A stretch of 64,000 nucleotides of DNA, taken from NCBI GenBank assembly GCA_964480475.1, contig CAYZPW010000002.1, positions 3,969-67,968 on the forward strand, given 5' to 3'. This stretch comes from CAYZPW01 sp964480475. Its GTDB lineage: Bacteria > B130-G9. Each line of letters starts with the position of its first letter. Position 1 is the first letter of the stretch. Under the pieces are notes generated by a model. That model was given only the letters and a program-made list of their open reading frames with translations. It did no database searches and was not told where the DNA came from. This document shows, piece after piece, positions 16,066 to 24,737 of this stretch. A program made the position numbers and the translations under genes.

Positions 16066-17978
16066 GTCGGCCCGATTGACGACGCCAAGCCCCATCATGG
16101 ACCGCTATCCGCCGCACCGGTTGTGGTGTGCCCTGCCAGCGAAGAGACCTCCGCCAGTTCTGCCCGAAGTGAGGGACGATCTGGGGCCAGTTCGACCGCC
16201 TTCTCGTACCAAAGGACCGAGCTGCTGAACCTGTTAGCCCTTCGGTAATAGCGAGCGAACCACTCGGCGATGTCTGCCATATAGCTATGAAGCGTTACTT
16301 GTGTTCCAGCCTCAGGCCACTCTTGTGTCTGGTCCAGACGTCCCGTTGTCGGCAAAAAGGTGACACACTCCTCCTCCGGGAATCGCGACATAATCTCGTC
16401 GAATCGATCAAGCCGACAGCCTGGTGGGAGAAGCCCCCAGGATAGTGCCGTTTGCAGAATCGCCTTGGCTATGATCTTGTGGCCCTGAACAGTGGGATGG
16501 CAGCTGTCAACGATAAGGTTATAGCCGACCATCCCGTTGGGGCTGTGGGAACCGAATACTGTGAAGAGATCAACAAACGGCACTGAATTGCGAGCGGCCA
16601 CGTGTTGCATCGTCCGGCGCAGCCCAAGCGTCATTCTGGCGCCGTGCCGTCCAGCATCCGCGGCGGTGAAGTAAGCCCTTCTAGCCCGAGCAAAATCCCC
16701 CGCCTTTTCGTAGCATCTGCCCAGCCAAAAGTGTAATTGGAAGAAATCCGGCTGCGCTGCGGCCGACCTTTCCAACGTTTTTATGCTGGCGTCCAACTTA
16801 TCCTCATCCAGCAGGACCAGCGCTTGCCAAAGCACCTTTAGAATGGGCAGCTGCTCGTCATCCTTAAACCTTCGTCCAGACAACCAGCCCGGCGCCAACC
16901 AGTCACGAAAGTTCGGACAAGGCACGACGAGAATCATGCTAATCCCGGCCCGACGGGTCATGTCAACCATCGCCTGCAGGTTATGATCAAATTGGAACTC
17001 AACCGCCCGATCATGTCCCTGCTCCATTTCTGGCGTCACCTCTTCTGCCAGCGGTAATAGCGGTCTCGGTGGGGTCACCTCTTCTGCCTGCGATTCTAGC
17101 GGTATCTCTTGAGGTGGTTGTGGTCCCGCGACTGCGCCGTAGAGCCGGGCCAAAGCCGAGTAGATGCGCACATTACGGGTGAGCCATAGCCTGAACCGGT
17201 GCATGGCTTTGGAGCCTGTGAAGAACTCCAGAATGAATGGGGAAAGCTTGCGCAGCCGCTCGTTATGGCCACACACAACCACAAACAGGTCCGGCTCATA
17301 GTCCAGACACTCACTCATGAACTCTACTATGCCGCAGCTGTCCATCGCAACGACGCCACAATTGATGACCTCGAACCTGGTGTCGGGCCCGGACTCGGCA
17401 TCCAAAGCCTGTTGCATCCACCTGGAAAACGAGGCCACATTGTTGCGGTAGGGATAGCCGTAAGTTGTCGAGCCTCCAAAGCAGAAGATACGGAATGCTT
17501 TCGGCCCTTTTCGGGCAGAGAAGCTCAGGCTGTTGATCGGAATTCCTGAGCTCTGCTGCGACACACCATAGAACTTCACGGCTGAGGCGTCAGTCTGCAA
17601 GGTAAAGACCCGACGGGCGAGGGGCCGGTCGTCCGAAGCATCAGACGGCACAGCGCCCTCCCTGGCCCCACCCGTGGACTCCACCAGCCTCATCCTAACG
17701 ATCTCGGTATAAGGCGGGACACCGACAAGCCGCATAACACCCTCTAAACCAAGGATGAAAAACACTCCAACGAAAACAGCCAAGAGGTTCAACCACAATC
17801 GTCGTTTGACGCCCATCTACAATACCTCCAAACTCGACCAAATCAGCTCGACGGGTCAGACAGACCTGACCCAGCAATTCCTCAAAGCATTAACATACTG
17901 CAGACCATTATGAGACTAGTGTCGCGGTTGGCCTCCCCCTCCCTGGCCGACTAGCACGATCAGCTCGTCAGTTTGCGC
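16061..17978. repeat. Tandem duplication, copy A
   Basis: This block matches 18020-19880. It contains one SGNH/TPR gene, its 144-base upstream region and the last 19 bases of the epimerase gene (17960-17978 equals 19862-19880). The epimerase 3' end shows that copy B is in the original context and copy A was inserted downstream of it. Copies diverge at scattered positions but are identical over long stretches. A GGGTCAG/CTGACCC hairpin upstream of the gene (17853-17872) is present in both copies. Confidence 0.95.
16095..17816 (-). CDS. Membrane-anchored SGNH hydrolase with TPR, copy A
   Basis: A 573-residue protein with one N-terminal membrane helix (about 10-27) and the rest probably periplasmic. 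SGNH blocks: GGSTTYG (nucleophile Ser116), NCG (152-154), GHNE (183-186) and DSCHPTVQGH near the end of the fold (catalytic Asp/His). A helical TPR insert or repeat lies at about 350-400 (HFWLGRCYEKAGDFARARRAY) and a second TPR-like stretch is at the C-terminus (WYEKAVELAPDRPSL). Such enzymes deacetylate or esterify glycans or act in polysaccharide export; the substrate is unknown. The hinge at about 240-262 has a short internal repeat (AEEVTP twice). It is a near-identical tandem paralogue of 18054-19718. Confidence 0.8.
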   Translation of the reverse strand: MGVKRRLWLNLLAVFVGVFFILGLEGVMRLVGVPPYTEIVRMRLVESTGGAREGAVPSDASDDRPLARRVFTLQTDASAVKFYGVSQQSSGIPINSLSFSARKGPKAFRIFCFGGSTTYGYPYRNNVASFSRWMQQALDAESGPDTRFEVINCGVVAMDSCGIVEFMSECLDYEPDLFVVVCGHNERLRKLSPFILEFFTGSKAMHRFRLWLTRNVRIYSALARLYGAVAGPQPPQEIPLESQAEEVTPPRPLLPLAEEVTPEMEQGHDRAVEFQFDHNLQAMVDMTRRAGISMILVVPCPNFRDWLAPGWLSGRRFKDDEQLPILKVLWQALVLLDEDKLDASIKTLERSAAAQPDFFQLHFWLGRCYEKAGDFARARRAYFTAADAGRHGARMTLGLRRTMQHVAARNSVPFVDLFTVFGSHSPNGMVGYNLIVDSCHPTVQGHKIIAKAILQTALSWGLLPPGCRLDRFDEIMSRFPEEECVTFLPTTGRLDQTQEWPEAGTQVTLHSYMADIAEWFARYYRRANRFSSSVLWYEKAVELAPDRPSLRAELAEVSSLAGHTTTGAADSGP

Positions 17979-18053
17979 TAGATATAATCTCTCAACATTC
18001 GGCGCAAGGATGCCGGGGTCTTAAGTCGGCCCGATTGACGACGCCAAGCCCCA

Positions 18054-19718
18054 TCATGGACCGCTATCCGCCGCNNNNNNNNNNNNNNNNNNNNNNNNNN
18101 NNNNNNNNNNNNNNNNNNNNNNNNNNNNNNNNNNNNNNNNNNNNNNNNNNNNNNNNNNNNNNNNNNNNNNNNNNTCTGCCATATAGCTATGAAGCGTTAC
18201 TTGTGTTCCAGCCTCAGGCCACTCTTGTGGCTGGTCCAGACGTCTCGCTGTCGGCAAAAAGGTGAGACGCTCATCCTCCGGGAATCGCGACATAATCTCG
18301 TCGAATCGATCAAGTCGACAGCCTGGTGGGAGAAGCCCGCAGGATAGCGCCGTCTGCAGAATCGCCTTGGCCATGATCTTGTGGCCCTGAACAGTGGGAT
18401 GGCAGCTGTCAACCATAAGGTTATAGCCGACCATCCCGTTGGGGCTGTGGGAACCGAATATTGTGAAGAGATCAACAAACGGCACTGAATTGCGAGCGGC
18501 CACGTGTTGCATCGTCCGGCGCAGCCCAAGCGTCATTCTGGCGCCGTGCCGTCCAGCATCCGCGGCGGTGAAGTAAGCCCTTCTAGCCCGAGCAAAATCC
18601 CCCGCCTTTTCGTAGCATCTGCCCAGCCAAAAGTGTAATTGGAAGAAATCCGGCTGCGCTGCGGCCGACCTTTCCAACGTTTTTATGCTGGCGTCCAACT
18701 TATCCTCATCCAGCAGGACCAGCGCTTGCCAAAGCTCCTTTAGAATGGACAGCTGCTCGTCATCCGTAAACCTTCGTCCAGTCAACCAGCCCGGTCGCAA
18801 CCAGTCACGAAAGTTCGGACAAGGCACGACGAGAATCATGCTAATCCCGGCGCGACGGGCCATGTCAACCATCGCCTGCAGGTTATAATCAAATTGGAAC
18901 TCAACCGCCCGATCATATCCCTGCTTCATTTTTGGCGTCAGCTCTTCTGCCTGCGGTAATAGCGGTCTCGGTGGCGTCAGCTCTTCTGCCTGCGATTCTA
19001 GCGGTATCTCTTGAGGTCGTTGTGGTCCCGCGACTGTGCCGTAGAGCCGGGCCAAAGCCGAGTAGATGCGCACGTTACGGATGAGCCATAGCCTGAACCG
19101 GTGCATGGCTTTGGAGCCTGTGAAGAACTCCAGAATGAATGGGGAAAGCTTGCGCAGCCGCTCGTTATGGCCACACACAACCACAAACAGGTCCGGCTCA
19201 TAGTCCAGACACTCACTCATGAACTCTACTATGCCGCAGCTGTCCATCGCAACGACGCCACAATTGATGACCTCGAACCTGGTGTCGGGCCCGGACTCGG
19301 CATCCAAAGCCTGTTGCATCCACCTGGAAAACGAGGCCACATTGTTGCGGTAGGGATAGCCGTAAGTTGTCGAGCCTCCAAAGCAGAAGATACGGAATGC
19401 TTTCGGCCCTTTTCGGGCAGAGAAGCTCAGGCTGTTGATCGGAATTCCTGAGCTCTGCTGCGACACACCATAGAACTTCACGGCTGAGGCGTCAGTCTGC
19501 AAGGTAAAGACCCGACGGGCGAGGGGCCGGTCGTCCGAAGCATCAGACGGCACAGCGCCCTCCCTGGCCCCACCCGTGGACTCCACCAGCCTCATCCTAA
19601 CGATCTCGGTATAAGGCGGGACACCGACAAGCCGCATAACACCCTCTAAACCAAGGATGAAAAACACTCCAACGAAAACAGCCAAGAGGTTCAACCACAA
19701 TCGTCGTTTGACGCCCAT
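18054..19718 (-). CDS. Membrane-anchored SGNH hydrolase with TPR, copy B (gapped)
   Basis: A paralogue of 16095-17816 with the same start, membrane helix and SGNH blocks (GGSTTYG, NCG, GHNE, DSCHPTVQGH). The C-terminal coding part is broken by 100 N at 18075-18174. The gap keeps frame and the stop is at the same place as in copy A, so the gene is probably intact at 573 residues once 57 more bases are restored. Residues 1-215 are identical to copy A. Differences cluster in the hinge at about 215-310 and near the last SGNH block and beyond (for example Val/Ile before FGSH and Trp/Cys before GLLPPG). It lies 143 bases downstream of the epimerase and is probably the ancestral copy. Confidence 0.8.
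   Translation of the reverse strand: MGVKRRLWLNLLAVFVGVFFILGLEGVMRLVGVPPYTEIVRMRLVESTGGAREGAVPSDASDDRPLARRVFTLQTDASAVKFYGVSQQSSGIPINSLSFSARKGPKAFRIFCFGGSTTYGYPYRNNVASFSRWMQQALDAESGPDTRFEVINCGVVAMDSCGIVEFMSECLDYEPDLFVVVCGHNERLRKLSPFILEFFTGSKAMHRFRLWLIRNVRIYSALARLYGTVAGPQRPQEIPLESQAEELTPPRPLLPQAEELTPKMKQGYDRAVEFQFDYNLQAMVDMARRAGISMILVVPCPNFRDWLRPGWLTGRRFTDDEQLSILKELWQALVLLDEDKLDASIKTLERSAAAQPDFFQLHFWLGRCYEKAGDFARARRAYFTAADAGRHGARMTLGLRRTMQHVAARNSVPFVDLFTIFGSHSPNGMVGYNLMVDSCHPTVQGHKIMAKAILQTALSCGLLPPGCRLDRFDEIMSRFPEDERLTFLPTARRLDQPQEWPEAGTQVTLHSYMAXXXXXXXXXXXXXXXXXXXXXXXXXXXXXXXXXXAADSGP
18075..18174. other. Scaffold gap of 100 N
   Basis: Exactly 100 N. The last 55 bases before it (18020-18074) equal 16061-16115, with the next base outward differing. 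The first 55 after it (18175-18229) equal 16273-16327, with the first mismatch at 18230. This is the pattern left by a k=55 de Bruijn assembler at a repeat shared by the two gene copies. The missing sequence is therefore predicted to be identical to 16116-16272 (157 bases). Confidence 0.9.
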
Positions 19719-19861
19719 CTACAATACCTCCAAACTCGACCAAATCAGCTCGACGGGTCAGACAGACCTGACCCAGCAATTCCTCAAAGCATTAACATAC
19801 TGCAGACCATTATGAGACTAGTGTCGCGGTTGGCCTCCCCCTCCCTGGCCGACTAGCACGA

Positions 19862-20992
19862 TCAGCTCGTCAGTTTGCGCCTCTTGAGCTCCTCGAGCGC
19901 CCGCTCGACGCCGTCAGTCGCGGTTTGACTCGCAACCCAGTCCGTCAGCTCAGTTATGCCGTCCTCGAAAGAGACCTTTGGCTCAAATCCGAGCAGGGCT
20001 CTGATCTTTGTGATGTCCGCGAAGCAGTGGCGGATATCCCCGGCTCGGAACTTCTTTACTATCTGAGGCGCTAAGCCCTCGACCTTCCCGACCCTGTCGA
20101 TCAGGATGTTGGCGATCTCAAGGACGGATATGCTCTTGCCGGAGCCGACGTTAAAGACCTCGTAGTTAGCTTTGTCGCTTCTCAAAGCGAGTATATTCGC
20201 CTCGGCGATGTCCCGCACATTGATGAAGTCGCGGCTTTGCAGGCCGTCCTCAAAGATTATCGGAGCATGGTCGTTCAGGACCCTGCTCCCGAATATGGCG
20301 CACACACCGGTATAGGGATTTGACAGTGCCTGCCTCGGCCCATAGACATTGAAGTATCGAAGCGCCACGGTCGGCAATTTGTAGGCCATGCCAGTGCTTA
20401 AGAACATCTCCTCGTGGTCCCGCTTGGTAACCGCGTAGATCGACGTGGGATAGAGTGGCTTGTCTTCGTCGGTTGGCAGCGGTCTCGCAACCGCCCCGCA
20501 CTTGGGGCAGTGCATCTCCCAGTCCCCCGTTGCCATTTGCGATTCTGGCCTAAGCTTCGGGGAAATCACGCCGCACTGCGCACAATCATATTTGCCCTCG
20601 CCGTATATCGACATCGATGATGCCACAAGCACTTTCTCTACCTCATGCTTCTCGTTGGCGAGGATATCGAGCAAAATCGCGCCGCCCATCGTGTTGATCT
20701 CGGTGTATCGCGCGATCTCATACATCGACTGTCCGACGCCGACCGCGGCCGCCTCGTGAAACACGACGTGCTTGCCCTTGATCGCCTCGTAAAGAGTGTC
20801 GCGGTCCCTAACATCGCCCTGGATGAACTCCGCGTCCTTGCTCAGGTAATCCGGCACCCTCTGTTCCTGGCCGTGCACCTGCTTCTCAAGGCTGTCATAG
20901 ACCGCAACCTCAAAGCCCTCCTCGAGCAACCTGTCCACAAGATGAGAGCCGATGAACCCCGCGCCGCCTGTAACCAAAACCTTTGCTGCCAT
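19862..20992 (-). CDS. NAD-dependent NDP-sugar epimerase/dehydratase with zinc-ribbon insert
   Basis: An extended short-chain dehydrogenase, 376 residues from the ATG at 20992 (MAAKVLVTGGAGFIGSHLVD). The frame opens 16 residues earlier, but that would overlap the MerR gene. It shows the Rossmann NAD motif GGAGFIG (9-15), the active-site Ser/Tyr/Lys with Tyr186-x3-Lys190, and RYFNVYGPRQ. Unusually, 45 residues inserted after SIYGEG carry CAQC (Cys137, Cys140) and CPKC (Cys162, Cys165), forming a zinc ribbon beside the active site. Insertions of this type are known in some NDP-sugar 4-epimerases. Likely role: making a nucleotide sugar for surface glycans. The MerR gene ends 4 bases upstream. 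Confidence 0.85.
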   Translation of the reverse strand: MAAKVLVTGGAGFIGSHLVDRLLEEGFEVAVYDSLEKQVHGQEQRVPDYLSKDAEFIQGDVRDRDTLYEAIKGKHVVFHEAAAVGVGQSMYEIARYTEINTMGGAILLDILANEKHEVEKVLVASSMSIYGEGKYDCAQCGVISPKLRPESQMATGDWEMHCPKCGAVARPLPTDEDKPLYPTSIYAVTKRDHEEMFLSTGMAYKLPTVALRYFNVYGPRQALSNPYTGVCAIFGSRVLNDHAPIIFEDGLQSRDFINVRDIAEANILALRSDKANYEVFNVGSGKSISVLEIANILIDRVGKVEGLAPQIVKKFRAGDIRHCFADITKIRALLGFEPKVSFEDGITELTDWVASQTATDGVERALEELKRRKLTS

Positions 20993-20996
20993 TTGC

Positions 20997-21359
20997 TCAC
21001 TCCGATATCTTCTGACTATCAAGAATCTCCAGTATTTCACGAGCTAATCGCTCGGCGCGCCGAATTCGATTCGCACGCGGCCCGTCGGTCCCGGGACCTC
21101 TGCCCTCAGACATCCCCTCCACCTCGACTGACGAGCGCGAGAGCATCCTCCTCGCGCCGCTCACAGTATATCCATCGTCACGTAGTAGCTTTTTTATCCT
21201 AAGAACTAGCTCAAGGTCCCGCTGGCTGTACATCCTCTGGCCCGACCGGGTTTTCTGAGGCCTCAGGACCGCGAACTCCTTCTCCCAATATCTCAACGTG
21301 GCGGTGTCCACCCCGGTCATCTCGCTGACCTGGCCGATCTTATGGAACATCTTCGTCAA
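20997..21359 (-). CDS. MerR-family transcriptional regulator
   Basis: A 120-residue protein. The N-terminal MerR winged helix is clear: FHKIGQVSEMTGVDTATLRYWEKEF, then RPQKTRSGQRMYSQRDLELVLRIKKLL. The rest is short with no cysteine metal site or large effector domain, like the small MerR proteins often found next to ihfA or pheT in diderm bacteria. It lies 31 bases after the IHF/HU gene and 4 bases before the epimerase, so all three are likely cotranscribed. Target unknown. Confidence 0.88.
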   Translation of the reverse strand: MTKMFHKIGQVSEMTGVDTATLRYWEKEFAVLRPQKTRSGQRMYSQRDLELVLRIKKLLRDDGYTVSGARRMLSRSSVEVEGMSEGRGPGTDGPRANRIRRAERLAREILEILDSQKISE

Positions 21360-21390
21360 GGTTCTTCACCGCGAGAAAACACAGCCTCAT

Positions 21391-21675
21391 CTAACGCGAG
21401 AAAAGGCCAATACCCCGCCGGAATCGGACGGTGAGCGATTCAGGAATCTCAACCGAGTCACCAGTTCTCGGATGCCTCGTAATCCGACGCTTACGCCTCG
21501 TAACATCGAATGTGCCAAAGCCTCTGATTTTGACGTTGCCGTCGGTCAAGAGACCGTCCCGTATCGTATCCAAAACAGCGCCAACCAGCCCAAGCGCTTC
21601 TTTCAGCGAAAGCCCGCCATGAGCATCCCTTAAGCTCTTGGCAACCTCCTCCCTCGTCAACGCGCTCGTTCGCAA
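21391..21675 (-). CDS. ihfA: HU/IHF-family DNA-bending protein
   Basis: A 94-residue protein. The family signature is complete: KIRGFGTFDVTRRKRRITRH followed by PRTGD, with the helical dimerisation half in front (LTREEVAKSLRDAHGGLSLKEAL). Neighbouring a small MerR gene favours the IHF-alpha branch over HU, but the branch is not certain. It bends DNA and organises the nucleoid and promoters. The 254 bases upstream (21676-21929) separate it from the divergent serS and contain no gene I can support, so promoters of both genes should be there. Confidence 0.9.
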   Translation of the reverse strand: MRTSALTREEVAKSLRDAHGGLSLKEALGLVGAVLDTIRDGLLTDGNVKIRGFGTFDVTRRKRRITRHPRTGDSVEIPESLTVRFRRGIGLFSR

Positions 21676-21929
21676 ATCCGCCTCCCAATCACGGCAAATC
21701 CAACGGGCAGAGCTCTTGAAACGTTAAAGAGAGACTCAGCGGCCATTACAGCAAGATAATACAGGCCAAGCGCAGAATCTCAAACCCGCAACTTGCAGCT
21801 TGGAATTCGCGCCCCAATCGAGTAGCCTAATCTGTGGTGCCTATGAGGCGCCTCCGCCCGACCCTTCGCCCCGGGGCGAATGCCCTGGGGCGTTCGGGTC
21901 AAAGCCCATGTGTGCAGAGAATTGAGATA

Positions 21930-23258
21930 ATGCTTGATTTGCGATTTGTCCGCGAGAATCTGGACCTAGTAAGGAAAAAGACCGAGCAGCGTCAGTTCGA
22001 TCTGGATTTCAGGGTGTTTGAGACGCTCGACGCCAAGAGAAGAGACCTCCTGATGAAGGTCGAGGAGTTGAGGCGCAGGCGCAACGAGGCGTCCCAGCGG
22101 ATTTCGGGAAAGGACCTCTCGAAGGATGAACGGCAGGCAATGATCACGAGGATGCAGGAGGTCTCGGCTGAGACCAAGTCCCTTGAAAGGGAACTTCGAG
22201 AGATTCAAGGGCACCTCGAGGAGTTCATGCACAGCATCCCTAACCTCGTGGACGACGAGGCGCCGGTCGGCAGGGATGAGTTCGACAACGCAGAGCTCCG
22301 AGCTTGGGGCAAGAAGCCCGGATTCGACTTCGAGCCGAAAGCTCACTGGGAGATAGGGCCGGCCCTCGACATCCTCGATTTCGAGCGCGCCTCAAAGATG
22401 TCCGGTTCAAGGTTCGCGATCAACAAGGGTCAGGGCGCTCGTCTGGAGCGCGCGCTCATCAATTTCATGCTCGACCTGCACGTCAATGAACACGGCTATA
22501 CGGAGATCATCCCACCGTTTCTCGTAAGTTACGATACCTGCTTCGGCACGGGCCAGGTCCCGAAGCTCGAGGACGACATGTATTACTGCCTCGGCACGGG
22601 CCAAATCGTCGAACATCAGGAACAGGTCTTTCAGAGCGATAAATGGCCAGGGCTGTTCCTCATCCCGACGGGTGAGGTGCCGCTGGTCAACCTCTTCCGT
22701 GAGGAAACTCTCGCAGAAGAACAGTTGCCTCTCAACGTGACGGCATATACGCCGTGCTTCCGGCGCGAGGCGGGGACCTACGGCAAGGACCAGCGCGGAC
22801 TCATCCGCCTGCATCAGTTCAACAAGGTGGAGCTCGTGAAGATCACGACGCCTGAGAGCTCCTGGGATGAACTCGATAGGCTCACGGCCCACGCGGAGGC
22901 CGTCTTGCAGAAGCTCGGGCTGGCATACCGTGTCGTCTCCCTTTGCACTGGCGACCTGACGTTTGCGTCTGCCAGGACTTATGACCTGGAAGTCTGGTTC
23001 CCGCATCAGAACAGATACCGCGAGATTTCCTCATGCAGCAACTGCACTGACTTTCAGGCCAGACGCGCAGGTATAAGGTTCAAGCCGACCGGCGGCGGCA
23101 AGTCCCGCTTTGTCCACACGCTCAACGGCTCGGGCCTCGCAGTGGGCAGGACGCTCGCAGCTATCCTGGAGAACTATCAGCGGCCCGACGGCACGGTCGA
23201 AGTCCCCGAGGCATTGGTCCCCTATATGGGCGGGCTAACGGTAATACTATCCACTTAA
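21930..23258 (+). CDS. serS: Serine--tRNA ligase
   Basis: Charges tRNA-Ser. I chose the ATG at 21930, giving MLDLRFVRENLDLVRKKTEQ, the standard family start (442 residues). The open frame extends 32 codons upstream without likelihood. An N-terminal antiparallel coiled coil that grips the long variable arm of tRNA-Ser spans about residues 30-105. Class II motifs: motif 2 FRREAGTYGKDQRGLIRLHQF, and motif 3 with the NGSGLAVGRTLAAILENYQ segment. The serine pocket segment TGEVPLVN is present. It is plus-strand, divergent from ihfA, with no recognisable T-box. Confidence 0.96.
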   Translation: MLDLRFVRENLDLVRKKTEQRQFDLDFRVFETLDAKRRDLLMKVEELRRRRNEASQRISGKDLSKDERQAMITRMQEVSAETKSLERELREIQGHLEEFMHSIPNLVDDEAPVGRDEFDNAELRAWGKKPGFDFEPKAHWEIGPALDILDFERASKMSGSRFAINKGQGARLERALINFMLDLHVNEHGYTEIIPPFLVSYDTCFGTGQVPKLEDDMYYCLGTGQIVEHQEQVFQSDKWPGLFLIPTGEVPLVNLFREETLAEEQLPLNVTAYTPCFRREAGTYGKDQRGLIRLHQFNKVELVKITTPESSWDELDRLTAHAEAVLQKLGLAYRVVSLCTGDLTFASARTYDLEVWFPHQNRYREISSCSNCTDFQARRAGIRFKPTGGGKSRFVHTLNGSGLAVGRTLAAILENYQRPDGTVEVPEALVPYMGGLTVILST

Positions 23259-23398
23259 CGTAGTTTGCGGTATGCTCCTTTCAATGAGAGGAGGCCCGCA
23301 AATGGCTCGAACAATTGCAGAGTTGCTGAAAGGACAGCGAACAACTGATTACATCGGTTTGGGTGCAGGTCGAGAGGTTCTGCGTTGCCTGACTTGTT

Positions 23399-24733
23399 CT
23401 ACCTGATCTGCTTCAGCGAATCCTCGATCTTCTCGAGCGCGTCGTCTATGTCCTTCGGGATAACGTTCAGCGCTGGGCGGAACCTGATGCCCCTTACGCC
23501 GGTCTTCAGTATCATCAGCCCGTTCTCGTACGCTTTGGCAAAGAGCTTGTCGCGGAGCTCTGAATCAGCCATATCAAATGCGCACATCAGGCCCAGGCCG
23601 CGGGCGTTCTGGACTAGCCCGGAGAAGTCGCCCTGAACGCCTTTTAGGCCATCGAGCAGTCTTTGGCCCATTCTGGCTGCGTTCTGGACCAGGTTCTCCT
23701 CCTCAATCACCTCGAGGACCCTCTGGCAGCGCACCATGTCGGTTAGGTTGCCGCCCCACGTGGAGTTGATTCGGCCTGACGCTTTGAATACGTTATCGGG
23801 CGCCTCGTCGATCCGTTTGCTGCAAGCGATGCCGCAGACCTGGCTCTTTTTGCCGAAGCAAACTATGTCAGGCTTCATGTCGAAGTGCTCAAAGCACCAC
23901 ATCTTGCCCGTCAGGCCGAGGCCAGTCTGGATTTCGTCGAAGATGAGCATCGCTTCGTTGTCGGTCGCCGCGGTCCTGAGGGCTTGCATGAACTCGGCCC
24001 GGAAATGGTTGTCGCCGCCCTCGCCCTGAAGCGGCTCGATGATGATCGCCGCGATGTCGCCATCGTTCCTCACGAACGCCTCGTTCATCTGGGACAGAGC
24101 ACGCTCCTCTGCGGCTTTGACTGCGGAGAGGTTCTCGCCCTCAAGCGGGAACGTAATCTTGGGATTTTCGATGCGCGGCCAGTCAAACTTCGGGAAATAC
24201 TTGATCTTGACAGGCTCGGTGTTGGTCAGCGACAGCGTATATCCGGTTCTCCCGTGGAATGCCTCGCGGAAGTGCATTATCTTGGTGCCCAATTCCTGCG
24301 TGGCGCCGGCTATAAAGTTCTTGCGTATCTTCCAGTCGAAAGCGGCCTTCAAGGCGTTCTCGACGGCCAGCCCGCCGCCCTCGACAAAGAACAGGTAGTC
24401 CGTATGCCTGGGCATGGCGATCACACCGAAGGTCTCAACAAACTCCGCCATCTCCACCGTGTAAACGTCGGAGTTGGATGGCTTGTGAATGGCCGCCCGC
24501 GTCAGCTTCGCAAGAAACGCCTCGTCTGTAAGCGCGGGATGGTTCATCCCTAGCGGGTTCGAGGCGAAGAAGGAGAACATGTCCAAAAACTCGCGGTTGT
24601 AGCGCGAATCGTGGAGCCTGCTGCCCTTGCTTTTCTCGAGATCGATTACGAGGTCGAAGCCATCCACAAGCATGTATTTGCCGAGCGTCTCGTGAACGGC
24701 GCCCGGTGAGATACTCTTGCTTGTGATCGCCAT
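23399..24733 (-). CDS. lat: L-lysine 6-transaminase
   Basis: A class-III PLP aminotransferase that converts lysine and 2-oxoglutarate to aminoadipate semialdehyde. Typical LAT segments are HKPSNSDVYT near the N-terminus, FFVEGGGLAVENALK, FDEIQTGLGLTGKMW, and FGKKSQVCGI with the PLP lysine. I chose the ATG at 24733 (444 residues, AAGGAG 9 bases upstream). Longer frames to 24826 run back into the regulator gene. The Lrp gene directly upstream ends at 24738 and probably controls it. Lysine catabolism or synthesis of a lysine-derived osmolyte are both possible roles. Confidence 0.92.
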   Translation of the reverse strand: MAITSKSISPGAVHETLGKYMLVDGFDLVIDLEKSKGSRLHDSRYNREFLDMFSFFASNPLGMNHPALTDEAFLAKLTRAAIHKPSNSDVYTVEMAEFVETFGVIAMPRHTDYLFFVEGGGLAVENALKAAFDWKIRKNFIAGATQELGTKIMHFREAFHGRTGYTLSLTNTEPVKIKYFPKFDWPRIENPKITFPLEGENLSAVKAAEERALSQMNEAFVRNDGDIAAIIIEPLQGEGGDNHFRAEFMQALRTAATDNEAMLIFDEIQTGLGLTGKMWCFEHFDMKPDIVCFGKKSQVCGIACSKRIDEAPDNVFKASGRINSTWGGNLTDMVRCQRVLEVIEEENLVQNAARMGQRLLDGLKGVQGDFSGLVQNARGLGLMCAFDMADSELRDKLFAKAYENGLMILKTGVRGIRFRPALNVIPKDIDDALEKIEDSLKQIR

Positions 24734-24737
24734 CTTC

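Larger units (their letters stand above)
18020..19880. repeat. Tandem duplication, copy B (with scaffold gap)
   Basis: The second copy of the block at 16061-17978, separated from copy A by 41 unique bases (17979-18019). The offset to copy A is 1959 before the N run and 1902 after it, so the real missing sequence should be 157 bases, not 100. The unit includes the final 19 bases of the epimerase gene at 19862-19880. Confidence 0.95.

Noticed and set aside
18054..18265. Frameshift or truncation of the second SGNH gene
   Set aside because: The break is the N run; length arithmetic (57 missing bases, a multiple of three) shows the frame would be kept.
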